Origin: Peribacillus simplex
Lineage (GTDB): Bacteria > Bacillota > Bacilli > Bacillales > DSM-1321
Assembly (NCBI RefSeq): GCF_900156045.1
Contig: NZ_FTMX01000004.1
Coordinates: 310,001 to 374,000, forward strand
Length of the DNA stretch: 64,000 bases
Direction: 5' to 3'
In this document: positions 8,956-17,594 of the stretch, piece after piece
Position numbering within the stretch: the stretch's first letter is position 1
How the letters are laid out: each line of letters starts with the position of its first letter
The notes under the pieces: model-generated
Databases searched by the model: none
What the model saw: the letters and a program-made list of their open reading frames with translations, nothing else
Told to the model about the DNA's origin: nothing
Position numbers and translations under genes: made by a program

Positions 8956-9648
8956 TTGAACAGATACAAAGCTTTATTTTTTGATATAGATGATACACTT
9001 TTAGACTTTCGAAAGGCTGAAAGTGATGCACTGCGCTTACTTCTCAAGGAGCAACAAATTTTGTATACACCGCAAGCGGAGGCGCATTATAAAACAATCA
9101 ACCAAAACCTGTGGAAGTCATTTGAAATGGGGGAAATATCGCGGGATGAGGTAATCAATACACGATTTTTAATTTTTTTTAAAGAATTTGGCCGGACAGT
9201 GGACGGGGGTGCACTGGAGAAAACCTATCGTGGTCACTTGGAACAAGGGCACAAAGAAGTTAATGGGGCACAAGAATTGGTAGCGAATTTAGAACAGCAC
9301 CATGATTTATATATTGTGTCAAATGGGGTCTCCATGACCCAAGATAAACGCTTGCGGGATTCAGGCTTGCATGCATATTTTAAACGAATTTTCATTTCAG
9401 AGGATACTGGATATCAAAAGCCGATGAAAGAGTTTTTTGATTACGTATTTGCCTGTATTCCTGATTTAAAACCGGATCAAGGATTGATAATCGGGGACTC
9501 ATTAAGTGCGGACATAAGAGGAGGACAAATTGCCGGCATGGATACCTGCTGGTTTAATCCTGAACAGAAGCTGAATGAAACGGGGATAGAGCCAACCTAC
9601 GAAATCAAGCAGCTTAGTGATCTATATTCCATAATCAACAAAGCATGA
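8956..9648 (+). CDS. HAD-superfamily pyrimidine nucleotidase, YjjG type
   Basis: The frame is open from 8905, but homologues begin just before the first HAD motif. TTG at 8956 gives NRYKALFFDIDDTLLDF at the N-terminus, so I take that start (230 residues). HAD motif I is DIDDTLLDF, motif II is IVSNG, motif III is the YQKP lysine and motif IV is IIGDSLSADIRGG. This layout fits the YjjG/YfnB house-cleaning nucleotidases, which dephosphorylate non-canonical nucleoside monophosphates in the cytoplasm. It follows the DUF606 gene by 73 bases but shows no clear functional link to it. Confidence 0.85.
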   Translation: MNRYKALFFDIDDTLLDFRKAESDALRLLLKEQQILYTPQAEAHYKTINQNLWKSFEMGEISRDEVINTRFLIFFKEFGRTVDGGALEKTYRGHLEQGHKEVNGAQELVANLEQHHDLYIVSNGVSMTQDKRLRDSGLHAYFKRIFISEDTGYQKPMKEFFDYVFACIPDLKPDQGLIIGDSLSADIRGGQIAGMDTCWFNPEQKLNETGIEPTYEIKQLSDLYSIINKA

Positions 9649-9756
9649 CTTGAGTTTCAAAAGCTAGTTGTAATATCATTGTATTTGCGATCAGTACATG
9701 GACGATAAAGAATGGCTAAATAAGCAAGTATAACCTGAAGAAAAGAAGTGAATTGA

Positions 9757-10869
9757 ATGGCTGAACCCTTAAAGGATTTATATAATGAAACGTTCATTCG
9801 TGAATTCGGTGAAAAAGTAAAGGGTGTCCATCCGTCCTTCTCTACCGAATTGTTTGTAGAGGAAGTGATTGATGAACATTGGGACGAGAGGAAGTTAAAA
9901 GAACGAATTAGACATATTTCCATTACTCTTGGAAAGCACCTTCCAAGTGATTATCAAGAGGCTTTGGATATTTTGTATCGACTTGATAAGGATTGTGAAG
10001 GTTTTAGATATTTATTTTTCCCGGATTTTGTAGAGGTACATGGATTGAATAAGAAAGATTGGCCGTTATCGCTTGATGCCTTGGAGCGGTTTACTTCAAA
10101 GTCATCTTCCGAATTTGCAGTGCGTGCTTTCATCTTACTTGACCCTGTTCAAATGATCGAAAAAATGAAGAACTGGACAAAACATGCGGATGAGCATGTC
10201 CGCAGGCTGGCAAGTGAGGGATGCAGGCCCAGGTTACCTTGGGGGCAATCTTTACCGATGTTCAAATCCGATCCGGCACCTGTCTTGGAATTACTTGAGA
10301 ACCTGAAAAACGATTCATCCCTATATGTTCGCAAAAGTGTGGCCAATAATTTGAATGATATTGCCAAAGATCATCCTAAAACCGTAATAGAAACTGCAAA
10401 GTGCTGGTATGAAAGCGGAGAGCCCAACACGATTTGGATTGTCCGACGGGGATGCAGGACCCTAGTTCGTCAAGGAGATCCAGAAGTCCTTTCATTATTT
10501 GGATACACGGATGTATTGAATAATCCGAATATCATTACAAAGGCATTTATAAGAAATGAACCTGACTCGATTTATATTGGGGAAACCACTGAACTTCATT
10601 TCGGCTTTCAGGTGCATGCGGAGAAAACAGCGAAACTTCGCATTGAGTATGCCATCGATTTCGTAAAAGCCAATCAGAAAACGTCCCGTAAAATTTTCCT
10701 TTTGGCAGATAGGGATTTCTCAGATGGTGAAAGAGTTGAAAGAGTGAGGATTCACAGTTGGAAAGACCTGACGACCCGTCGACATTATATGGGAATCCAT
10801 CGAATAACACTCCTTGTGAACGGAGTGGAGGTTGCAGAAACGCATATCAAACTAAACGCTGAAGGATAA
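9757..10869 (+). CDS. alkC: AlkC-type DNA alkylation repair glycosylase with C-terminal Ig-like domain
   Basis: This 370-residue protein begins MAEPLKDLYNETFIREFG and contains the HEAT-like repeats of the AlkC/AlkD DNA glycosylases (about residues 30-250). These flip out or excise N3-methyladenine and related cationic lesions. The segment EGCRPRLPWGQSLPMFKSDP and the later repeat RRGCRTLVRQGDPEVLSLFGY are typical of AlkC. Residues from about 265 onward form a beta-rich tail (IYIGETTELHFGFQVHAEKT...). This looks like the Ig-like domain known in the alpha branch of AlkC. It is a single gene flanked by unrelated ones. Confidence 0.85.
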   Translation: MAEPLKDLYNETFIREFGEKVKGVHPSFSTELFVEEVIDEHWDERKLKERIRHISITLGKHLPSDYQEALDILYRLDKDCEGFRYLFFPDFVEVHGLNKKDWPLSLDALERFTSKSSSEFAVRAFILLDPVQMIEKMKNWTKHADEHVRRLASEGCRPRLPWGQSLPMFKSDPAPVLELLENLKNDSSLYVRKSVANNLNDIAKDHPKTVIETAKCWYESGEPNTIWIVRRGCRTLVRQGDPEVLSLFGYTDVLNNPNIITKAFIRNEPDSIYIGETTELHFGFQVHAEKTAKLRIEYAIDFVKANQKTSRKIFLLADRDFSDGERVERVRIHSWKDLTTRRHYMGIHRITLLVNGVEVAETHIKLNAEG

Positions 10870-10929
10870 CTTAAAAAGTATGGGAGTTCTTGATTAATTA
10901 ACAGGATTACCAGCACTTATAACTGACAA

Positions 10930-10952
10930 ACGAGGAGCTGAAAGTTCCTCGT
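10930..10952 (+). terminator. Weak hairpin after the AlkC gene
   Basis: ACGAGGA pairs with TCCTCGT around an 8-base loop, followed by CATTAATTATTT rather than a clean T-run. It is placed between the AlkC gene and the convergent HPP gene and may stop either. Confidence 0.45.
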
Positions 10953-10995
10953 CATTAATTATTTGATGATAGTGAAAGAATTGCAAATAACACAT

Positions 10996-11038
10996 TAAAA
11001 AGCAATCAAATCCAAAACGTTGGATAGCTCCGATTGCT
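10996..11038 (-). terminator. Terminator of the HPP gene, overlapping its 3' end
   Basis: On the minus strand AGCAATC pairs with GATTGCT, with an inner ATCCAA/TTGGAT stem, and TTTTTAA follows. The hairpin starts inside the last codons of the HPP gene. Confidence 0.6.
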
Positions 11039-11560
11039 GCGCAAATTATTAATGAGCAATGCCAGTAAGACGATTATCACAGCACCAGTTAAAACAGGCG
11101 TAAATAAATAACTCCAGCTATACTGGCCAAGCATGACTACAAGCGGGTCTGCCCCAGCTGGCGGGTGCGTCGTTTTTGTCAGCATCATCACCGCAATTGC
11201 TAATCCGACAGCCAAGCCGATCGCCCAAGGCTCATCGCCAAAAAAATGATAGGAAGCTAAACCTACGAATGTTGAAACGAAATGGCCGCCAATTATATTC
11301 CTGGGCTGTGATAACGGCGCGTTCCACAGACCGTACGCCAGTACACAGCTGGCACCAAAAGGAGCCATTAACCACGCTGCTGAAGTTATTCTTGTTAAAA
11401 GAATTAAAGCGAATATTGTTAAAAATCCCCCAATCAGTCCCGTTATTGCGTCCTTTACATTTATCGGTAAAGGGCTTCTTCCTTTTCCCTTCATCTTAGA
11501 AAAATAACGAAGATGAAAAAAGCGTTTGTCTTTAGGCCTCGCTATTGATATACGGTCCAA
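11006..11560 (-). CDS. HPP family integral membrane protein
   Basis: This 184-residue protein has four to five hydrophobic helices and family signatures including FGASCVLAYGLWNAPLSQPRNIIGGH (read in parts: PFGASCVL, PLSQPRN, IIGGH), TKTTHPPAGADPLV and a C-terminal GAVIIVLLALLINN helix. The HPP family is named for a conserved His-Pro-Pro, seen here as THPPAG. Some members carry nitrite across membranes in plastids and cyanobacteria; the bacterial role is otherwise unclear. It is a single gene on the minus strand with its own terminator, so context adds nothing on function. Confidence 0.85.
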   Translation of the reverse strand: MDRISIARPKDKRFFHLRYFSKMKGKGRSPLPINVKDAITGLIGGFLTIFALILLTRITSAAWLMAPFGASCVLAYGLWNAPLSQPRNIIGGHFVSTFVGLASYHFFGDEPWAIGLAVGLAIAVMMLTKTTHPPAGADPLVVMLGQYSWSYLFTPVLTGAVIIVLLALLINNLRSNRSYPTFWI

Positions 11561-11649
11561 TATTACCCCTCCCTTTTTATATAATTAGACATTACACGAA
11601 ACACACTAACCTGTCAAAAACAATTTTATAGGTTAGTTTAAAAATTATA

Positions 11650-11677
11650 AAAAAACCAACTTTTATAATAAGTTGGC
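11650..11677 (-). terminator. Terminator of the CGNR gene
   Basis: On the minus strand CCAACTT pairs with AAGTTGG around a 7-base AT loop, followed by seven T residues. It begins a few bases after the CGNR gene stop. Confidence 0.75.
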
Positions 11678-11680
11678 TCT

Positions 11681-12280
11681 TCATTGATCATCAGATTTCC
11701 GGTGTTGAAATCGGGCAACCTTTTTCCTATTCCCGCATATTTTCATTGAACACCACTTGCGCCTTCCGCTTTCATCGATAAATAACAGTACACAATCATC
11801 ATTCGAGCACCGCTTTAGTGATGACAGCTTATTTTCTTCGATTAATGTTAATGTGTCAAAAGCAATATAAGATAGCAGGATATCTTCGGCTTCTCCAACA
11901 GGTATGGGAACAAGTTTTTGATTCATTAATTTATAAGCGAAAGGTGATTTTTCAATTTTATTTTCTAAAAAAGCGATAAACTCATCGGAAATCATATTTC
12001 CATCCGCTATTGACTCAAATTGTTTTCTTAAAAAAGTCCGCATTTCCAGTATGTCTACAAATACCTGTTGAATTCTCTCTTTAATTTTCAAGGATAGCTG
12101 ATTATCCCAATATGCGTTTTTCCCTTTTATTACAGCAAGCCATTCCAACACATCCGATTCTGAGAGTAATAAGTCTTGCCGCTGACCACGACTGACTAGT
12201 TCCGTGTTCACTAAATCCAGAGAAAGATTACCTGATATTAATGGAAATTTATTAGTTTCGGACATAGATTCATCTCCCAT
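11681..12280 (-). CDS. CGNR zinc finger/ABATE domain regulator
   Basis: This 199-residue protein has the two-part layout of stress-linked CGNR regulators. The N-terminal ABATE domain opens with SGNLSLDLVNTELVSRGQ, and the C-terminal zinc finger (about residues 155-195) holds Cys pairs in RCSNDDCVLLF and KWCSMKICGNRKKVARF. The CGNR signature is complete. Such proteins are predicted DNA-binding regulators with a small-ligand sensor domain. It is transcribed alone, divergent from the trehalose operon 313 bases away. Its target is unknown. Confidence 0.85.
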   Translation of the reverse strand: MGDESMSETNKFPLISGNLSLDLVNTELVSRGQRQDLLLSESDVLEWLAVIKGKNAYWDNQLSLKIKERIQQVFVDILEMRTFLRKQFESIADGNMISDEFIAFLENKIEKSPFAYKLMNQKLVPIPVGEAEDILLSYIAFDTLTLIEENKLSSLKRCSNDDCVLLFIDESGRRKWCSMKICGNRKKVARFQHRKSDDQ

Positions 12281-12486
12281 TTTCTAACGAAATTCTAACC
12301 ATTAAAATGCTAATGGAGAGGTTATGTCATCATTATACCCTATTTCGGAATTTTTCAGCTACTCGTCTTTCTTGAGAAATGACGGCGATAACATGAAGCG
12401 TATTATCAAAAATCATATTGTCAATTAACAGTATAGTAAATGAAATCACATGATTATCAATCCTATTAAAGTGAGGGAAAAAGTTC

Positions 12487-12548
12487 TTGACAGAACCTGT
12501 ACGTACAGGATAATATGAAAGCGTATACAGAACCTATACGTACAGGTT
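12487..12548 (+). promoter_or_regulatory. Trehalose operon promoter with two TreR-type operators and a cre site
   Basis: A TTGACA box at 12487-12492 and TAATAT at 12511-12516 are 18 bases apart. Between them lies the palindrome CCTGTACGTACAGG (12496-12509). A second near-palindrome, AACCTATACGTACAGGTT, spans 12531-12548. TGAAAGCGTATACA at 12516-12529 fits the catabolite-response consensus TGNAANCGNWNNCA at every fixed position. The layout predicts TreR repression from two sites, with CcpA bound between them over the -10 region. Operator assignment to TreR is inferred from the treR gene in the operon. Confidence 0.8.
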
Positions 12549-12593
12549 ATAAAAACAACTATATTTTGCTTTCTAGGGAAAGGAAGTAGTGAA

Positions 12594-14045
12594 ATGGGTA
12601 AATACACAGAACCAGCAACGGATTTGCTTCAACATGTCGGAGGGAAAGAAAATATTGCAACGGTTACGCATTGTGCGACAAGAATGCGTTTTGCTTTGAA
12701 GGACCCCTCCAAGGCGGATGTGACGAATATCGAATCAATTAAGCTTGTGAAAGGAACGTTTACACAAGCGGGCCAGTTCCAGGTCATAATCGGGAACGAA
12801 GTATCATCGTTTTATAATGAATTCGTTTCCATAGCTGGACTTCAGGAAGCGTCAAAAGAAGATGTGAAAAATGCTGCTAAACAGAATATGAGCTGGCTGC
12901 AGCGTATGATTGCCCATCTTGCGGATATTTTCACCCCGCTGATTCCTGCCATTGTCGTTGGCGGACTCATTCTTGGATTCCGCAATATCATTGGTGATAT
13001 TAAAATGTTCGATGATAGCACAAAAACCCTTGTGGATATTTCCCAATTTTGGGCAGGGGTCCACGCCTTCCTTTGGCTGATAGGTGAAGCTATTTTTCAT
13101 TTTCTTCCTGTTGGGATTACATGGTCAATCTCGAAGAAAATGGGCACGACTCAAATTCTCGGCATCGTCCTTGGCTTGACCCTGGTTTCCCCACAACTTC
13201 TTAATGCATATGCAGTGGCAAACACAAAGGCAAGTGACATACCTTTTTGGGATTTCGGTTTTGCCCAGGTCGATATGATCGGCTATCAGGCTCAAGTCAT
13301 CCCAGCTATACTTGCAGGGTTTGTCTTGGCGTATTTAGAACGGTTCTTGAGAGATAAAGTGCACAATTCCATTTCCATGATCGTCGTTCCATTTTTCGCT
13401 TTACTTCCAACTGTAATCATTGCCCATACCATTCTGGGGCCTTTAGGCTGGAAAATCGGTTCTGTCATCTCTACAGTTGTATATTCGGGATTGACTTCAT
13501 CAGTTGGCTGGTTATTTGCTGCCGTTTTCGGCTTTGCCTATGCACCGCTTGTCATCACGGGACTGCATCACATGACAAATGCAATCGATCTTCAGCTTAT
13601 GAGTGAACTTGGCGGTACGAACCTATGGCCGATGATCGCATTATCCAATATTGCACAAGGAACGGCCGTGCTTGCGATGATTTACATCAACAGAAAGGAC
13701 CAGGAGGAAAGGCAAGTTTCCATACCCGCTACGATTTCATGTTATCTCGGTGTAACCGAGCCAGCCATGTTCGGGATTAACCTGAAATACGGCTTTCCGT
13801 TCTTAGCCGGTATGATCGGTTCACTTTTCGCAGGGATCGTTTCAGTCGGATCTGGAGTAATGGCAAATTCCATCGGTGTTGGAGGGATCCCAGGTATCCT
13901 ATCCATCCAGCCACAGCACATGGGAATGTTTGCGCTTGCGATGTTGGTAGCTTTCGTTGTGCCATTCATTTTGACTATTGCATTCTCCAAACGTCCTAAA
14001 ATGAATTTGAAAACAAGAACGAAAACAACGAAATTAAATGCTTAA
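12594..14045 (+). CDS. treP: PTS trehalose transporter, IIBC component
   Basis: This 483-residue protein joins an N-terminal IIB domain to a membrane IIC domain and lacks IIA, as usual for TrePP of Bacillus. The IIB phosphorylation cysteine lies in VTHCATRMRFAL near residue 27. The IIC part has about ten hydrophobic helices, with the family segment TGLHHMTNAIDLQL and, later, GVTEPAMFGINLKYGFPF. It imports trehalose and releases trehalose 6-phosphate inside the cell. It is followed by the phosphotrehalase and repressor genes. The control region upstream has two TreR-type operators and a cre site, and a hairpin lies right after the stop. Confidence 0.92.
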   Translation: MGKYTEPATDLLQHVGGKENIATVTHCATRMRFALKDPSKADVTNIESIKLVKGTFTQAGQFQVIIGNEVSSFYNEFVSIAGLQEASKEDVKNAAKQNMSWLQRMIAHLADIFTPLIPAIVVGGLILGFRNIIGDIKMFDDSTKTLVDISQFWAGVHAFLWLIGEAIFHFLPVGITWSISKKMGTTQILGIVLGLTLVSPQLLNAYAVANTKASDIPFWDFGFAQVDMIGYQAQVIPAILAGFVLAYLERFLRDKVHNSISMIVVPFFALLPTVIIAHTILGPLGWKIGSVISTVVYSGLTSSVGWLFAAVFGFAYAPLVITGLHHMTNAIDLQLMSELGGTNLWPMIALSNIAQGTAVLAMIYINRKDQEERQVSIPATISCYLGVTEPAMFGINLKYGFPFLAGMIGSLFAGIVSVGSGVMANSIGVGGIPGILSIQPQHMGMFALAMLVAFVVPFILTIAFSKRPKMNLKTRTKTTKLNA

Positions 14046-14052
14046 TAACGCG

Positions 14053-14078
14053 GAGGGAGAGCATTCTCCCTCTTTTTT
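14053..14078 (+). terminator. Intra-operon terminator between treP and treA
   Basis: GAGGGAGA pairs with TCTCCCTC around a GCAT loop and runs directly into TTTTTT. It lies 8 bases after the treP stop and 47 bases before treA, so it may lower expression of the downstream genes relative to treP. Confidence 0.8.
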
Positions 14079-14124
14079 ACCATACTGGCAATAGATACAT
14101 CAGGGATAGCAGAGGAGGATCACA

Positions 14125-15795
14125 ATGAAGGATTTTAAAAAAAGCACCATCTATCAAATTTATCCGAAGTCATTTATGGATTCGAACGGTGACGGCATCG
14201 GGGACATAAATGGTGTTATTGAAAAACTTGATTATCTGAATGAACTGGGAGTGGATTATATTTGGCTGACCCCTTTTTATCGTTCACCTCAGAATGATAA
14301 TGGATATGATGTAGCGGATTATACATCCATCGATCCTGTTTTCGGGACGATGGATGATTTCGAAAGATTGGTGAAGGAAGCCAATTCGCGGGATATCCAA
14401 ATCATGCTGGATATGGTATTCAACCATACATCAACAGAGCATGAATGGTTCCAAAAAGCATTGGCTGGAGATAAAGAATATAAGGACTATTATATTTTCA
14501 AGAAATCGAAAAATGGAGAGCCCCCTACCAATTGGATATCGAAATTCGGAGGCCCTGCATGGGAATATGTAGCGGAACATGATGAATACTACCTTCACTT
14601 GTTCGATCGGACCCAAGCTGATCTTAACTGGGAAAATCCCAGAGTAAGGCAGGAAATCTTCAATGTAGTAAACTTCTGGATGGATAAAGGTGTCAAAGGA
14701 TTCCGTTTGGATGTGATCAATCTTATTTCGAAACCTGACTCCTATGAAAATGACGATGATGGAGATGGACGTTGCTTTTATACAGATGGTCCCAAAATTC
14801 ATCAATTCCTTAAAGAGATGAATGAAGAAACATTTGGGAAGGATGTAGAGGTGATGACTGTAGGGGAAATGTCATCGACGACCATTGACCATTGCATCAA
14901 ATATTCATCTCCAGTTGAAAAGGAGCTGTCCATGGTATTCAGTTTCCATCATCTAAAGGTGGATTATAAAGATGGGGAAAAGTGGTCACTTGCAGATTTT
15001 GACTTCAGGCAGTTAAAGGAGATCCTAAGCAGCTGGCAGTATGGGATGCAAGAGGGAAATGGATGGAATGCCCTGTTCTGGTGCAACCATGACCAGCCGA
15101 GGATCGTATCCAGGTTTGGGAATGATCAAGAGTATCATAAGGAATCTGCCAAGATGCTGGCAACAGCCATTCATATGCTTAGGGGAACCCCTTATATTTA
15201 TCAAGGGGAGGAAATAGGAATGACCAACCCTAAATTCAATGATATTGGACAATATCGGGATGTGGAATCGATTAATTATTATAATATTTTAAAAGAGGCA
15301 GGCAAGGATGAAAAGGAAATAATCGAAATTCTTCAGGCTAAATCCCGTGATAACTCTCGAACTCCCATGCAGTGGGAAGATACGGAGCACGCAGGCTTTA
15401 CAAAAGTGACGCCATGGATTTCGGTGCCTGATAATGCTAAGGTAATAAACGCTGAACACGCACTGAAGGATCAGGATTCCATTTTTCATCATTACCAAAA
15501 ACTTATATTCTTACGCAAGAAACATGATATCATTGCATATGGGGACTACCAGGAAATTCTAGGCGACCATGACCAATTGTTCGCATATGTTCGTAGTTAT
15601 AAAGATGAGAAACTTTTGGTCATCAATAACTTTTATGCAAAAGAAGCGTCCTTCAAGATTCCAAAAGATATGGACCTATTCGGATACAACTCAGAGCTCT
15701 TGCTCTCAAACTATATCGATTCGAAAGAACTTGCAGGTGATTTTATCCTTCGTCCCTATGAATCGGTTGCCTATTTGTTGAAAAAGGACAAGTAG
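14125..15795 (+). CDS. treA: Alpha,alpha-phosphotrehalase (GH13)
   Basis: This 556-residue cytoplasmic enzyme splits trehalose 6-phosphate into glucose and glucose 6-phosphate. It has the GH13 barrel with region I DMVFNHTS, the nucleophile region GFRLDVIN (Asp near residue 199), the general acid in TVGEMSS and the late CNHDQPR histidine/aspartate pair. The opening KSTIYQIYPKSFMDSNGDGIGD, read as IYQIYPKSF and DSNGDGIGD, is the standard start. AGAGGAGG precedes the ATG. The neighbouring treP and treR make trehalose the likely substrate rather than isomaltose. Confidence 0.93.
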   Translation: MKDFKKSTIYQIYPKSFMDSNGDGIGDINGVIEKLDYLNELGVDYIWLTPFYRSPQNDNGYDVADYTSIDPVFGTMDDFERLVKEANSRDIQIMLDMVFNHTSTEHEWFQKALAGDKEYKDYYIFKKSKNGEPPTNWISKFGGPAWEYVAEHDEYYLHLFDRTQADLNWENPRVRQEIFNVVNFWMDKGVKGFRLDVINLISKPDSYENDDDGDGRCFYTDGPKIHQFLKEMNEETFGKDVEVMTVGEMSSTTIDHCIKYSSPVEKELSMVFSFHHLKVDYKDGEKWSLADFDFRQLKEILSSWQYGMQEGNGWNALFWCNHDQPRIVSRFGNDQEYHKESAKMLATAIHMLRGTPYIYQGEEIGMTNPKFNDIGQYRDVESINYYNILKEAGKDEKEIIEILQAKSRDNSRTPMQWEDTEHAGFTKVTPWISVPDNAKVINAEHALKDQDSIFHHYQKLIFLRKKHDIIAYGDYQEILGDHDQLFAYVRSYKDEKLLVINNFYAKEASFKIPKDMDLFGYNSELLLSNYIDSKELAGDFILRPYESVAYLLKKDK

Positions 15796-15825
15796 CAGAC
15801 AAGAAAAATATATTGTGGTGATGAA

Positions 15826-16539
15826 ATGAACAGCAAATATCTATCGCTATATGGTGATATCGTTTCAAAAATTGAAGAAGGAACCTTTCCGACAAATTCA
15901 AAGCTTCCTTCCGAAAGCAGCTTCATGGAAGAGTATGACATATCCAGGGATACGGTGAGAAAGTCCTTACAGTTGCTTGAACAAAATGGATATATCCATA
16001 AAATCAAAGGCAAGGGTTCATTTGTCTTGGATTTCAGCAAATTTAATTTTCCTGTAGCAGGATTGATTTCCTATAAAGAAATGGTGGAAAAGTTGAATTT
16101 GCATTCCAAAACGATCATCCATAAGTTGGAGCTTGAGACCCCCGACGCAAATATGTCCAAGCTTTTAGACTTAACTGATGATCGTGAGGTATGGAAAGTG
16201 TTCCGGGTACGGCAAATCAATGGCAAGAAAATCATACTGGACAAAGACTATTTCAAAAGCGAGTTCGTAACTAACTTGACGAAGGAAATTTGTGAGGATT
16301 CGATTTATGGATATATCGAAAAGGAACTCGGGCTCCAGATCGGTTTTTCCAATAAGGAAATTACCGTGGAACCATGCAGTGAAGAAGATAAACAATTATT
16401 GGACATTGAAGACTTCGATATGGTGGCAGTCGTGAAAAGTACGGTCCATTTAATCGATGGAAGCTTGTTTCAGTATAGCGAATCCAGGCATAGACCCGAT
16501 AAATTCAAGTTCACGGACTTTGCACGCAGGACTTGGTGA
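15826..16539 (+). CDS. treR: Trehalose operon repressor, GntR family
   Basis: This 237-residue regulator has an N-terminal GntR winged helix (LPSESSFMEEYDISRDTVRK, residues 26-45) and a C-terminal UTRA ligand domain. TreR of Bacillus binds trehalose 6-phosphate and releases its operators. It is the third gene of the treP-treA-treR unit, starting 30 bases after treA. Two palindromes in front of treP are the likely binding sites. Length and order match the known TreR. A terminator lies about 125 bases beyond the stop. Confidence 0.92.
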   Translation: MNSKYLSLYGDIVSKIEEGTFPTNSKLPSESSFMEEYDISRDTVRKSLQLLEQNGYIHKIKGKGSFVLDFSKFNFPVAGLISYKEMVEKLNLHSKTIIHKLELETPDANMSKLLDLTDDREVWKVFRVRQINGKKIILDKDYFKSEFVTNLTKEICEDSIYGYIEKELGLQIGFSNKEITVEPCSEEDKQLLDIEDFDMVAVVKSTVHLIDGSLFQYSESRHRPDKFKFTDFARRTW

Positions 16540-16663
16540 AGGCTATAGGTATTTGATGCCTGGCAGACTACGGATGAAATGTAAAAACAATTAGCTTGCC
16601 AAGGAAATGCTGTAGAATCAGGGATGGACTGATTCATGAAAGTTCAGTTCCATGCAAAAGGAG

Positions 16664-16687
16664 AAGGTCGCCGTGGCGGCCTTTTTT
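16664..16687 (+). terminator. Terminator of the trehalose operon
   Basis: AGGTCGCC pairs with GGCGGCCT around GT and is followed by TTTTTT. It is the first strong terminator after treR. Confidence 0.8.
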
Positions 16688-16784
16688 AATGCTGTTCAAT
16701 GTATCGTGTCATTCTTATAGATATCGAATTGGACTCTTTTTATTTTTGAACGACCGGGGGGAGAGGAGGAGAATCGTCAAACCA

Positions 16785-17132
16785 TTAGTTTGACGATCCC
16801 TCTGCTTGTTTGGGAGAATGGGAAGCATTTAGTAAAACCACTCCACCAATGATTAATACTAAGCCACCAAATGTAGTGATACTAAATGGCTCACTCCAAA
16901 ATAGTACGCCAATTAATGCCGTTAAAGCTGTGCCTATTCCTGACCAAATGGCATATGCCAAGCTTAACGGAATTGTTTTAAGACATATAGATAAGCTATA
17001 AAATGCAATTCCAAATCCTATTATAACTCCAAATGATGCGAATAAATGCGAGAATCCTTCAGACAACTTAAGCATGGTTGTACCAAATACTTCGCTTATG
17101 ATGGATATCCCTAAAGCTATGTATCCTTTCAT
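16785..17132 (-). CDS. Small multidrug resistance (SMR) efflux protein, second subunit
   Basis: This 115-residue protein has four hydrophobic helices and the conserved membrane glutamate at residue 14 (IISEVFGTTMLK), which couples proton entry to drug exit. YAIWSGIGTALTALIGV is the family signature in helix three. It lies 23 bases downstream of another SMR gene, so the two may form a heterodimer as EbrA/EbrB or YkkC/YkkD do. The C-terminal tail after GGVVLLN is polar and longer than in the first subunit. Substrates may include quaternary ammonium dyes or guanidinium; no guanidine riboswitch is visible upstream. Confidence 0.87.
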   Translation of the reverse strand: MKGYIALGISIISEVFGTTMLKLSEGFSHLFASFGVIIGFGIAFYSLSICLKTIPLSLAYAIWSGIGTALTALIGVLFWSEPFSITTFGGLVLIIGGVVLLNASHSPKQAEGSSN

Positions 17133-17155
17133 ACTATTACCTCCGATTACTTATG

Positions 17156-17482
17156 TTAATTGCCCCCGCTTGAGACCTTCAAAACCACCACTCCTCCAAT
17201 GATCAGGACTAAACCTAAAAATTTCTTCAGGCTAAAGCTTTCTTTATAAACGATAACTCCCACTAAAGCCGTTAAAGCTGTGCCTATTCCCGACCAAATG
17301 GCATAAGCCGTTCCAAGCGGAATGGTTATTAGTGATAATGACAGGCAATAAAAAGCCAAACCCATTCCAATTACCACACCAATGGAAGGGAATAACTTTT
17401 TAAACCCGTTTGATACTTTTAACATCGAGCTGCCAAACACTTCACTTAGGATGGCTATTGCCAAAAACGCATAAGGATTCAA
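17156..17482 (-). CDS. Small multidrug resistance (SMR) efflux protein, first subunit
   Basis: This 108-residue four-helix protein carries the essential glutamate at residue 14 (ILSEVFGSSMLK) and the same YAIWSGIGTALTALVGV signature as its neighbour. An AGGAGGAG ribosome site lies close to the ATG. It is the first gene of a two-gene minus-strand operon. A perfect inverted repeat upstream (17558-17583) and a decayed TetR-like gene suggest that the operon was once drug-inducible. Confidence 0.87.
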   Translation of the reverse strand: MNPYAFLAIAILSEVFGSSMLKVSNGFKKLFPSIGVVIGMGLAFYCLSLSLITIPLGTAYAIWSGIGTALTALVGVIVYKESFSLKKFLGLVLIIGGVVVLKVSSGGN

Positions 17483-17557
17483 GATGAACTCCTCCTAAAT
17501 ATTCATTCTAATTTCGTCACTTCCCCCAAGAATCTTAACATCTAAAGGACTCATATT

Positions 17558-17583
17558 AAACTAATACCACCTATAGTTAGTTT
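17558..17583 (-). promoter_or_regulatory. TetR-type operator candidate upstream of the SMR pair
   Basis: AAACTAA and TTAGTTT form perfect inverted arms separated by 12 bases, about 75 bases before the first SMR gene. Size and symmetry fit a TetR dimer. Confidence 0.5.
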
Positions 17584-17594
17584 CATTTTTTCTG

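Noticed and set aside
17483-17594. Guanidine (ykkC-type) riboswitch before the SMR pair
   Set aside because: The leader is too short and holds only an inverted repeat typical of a repressor site.
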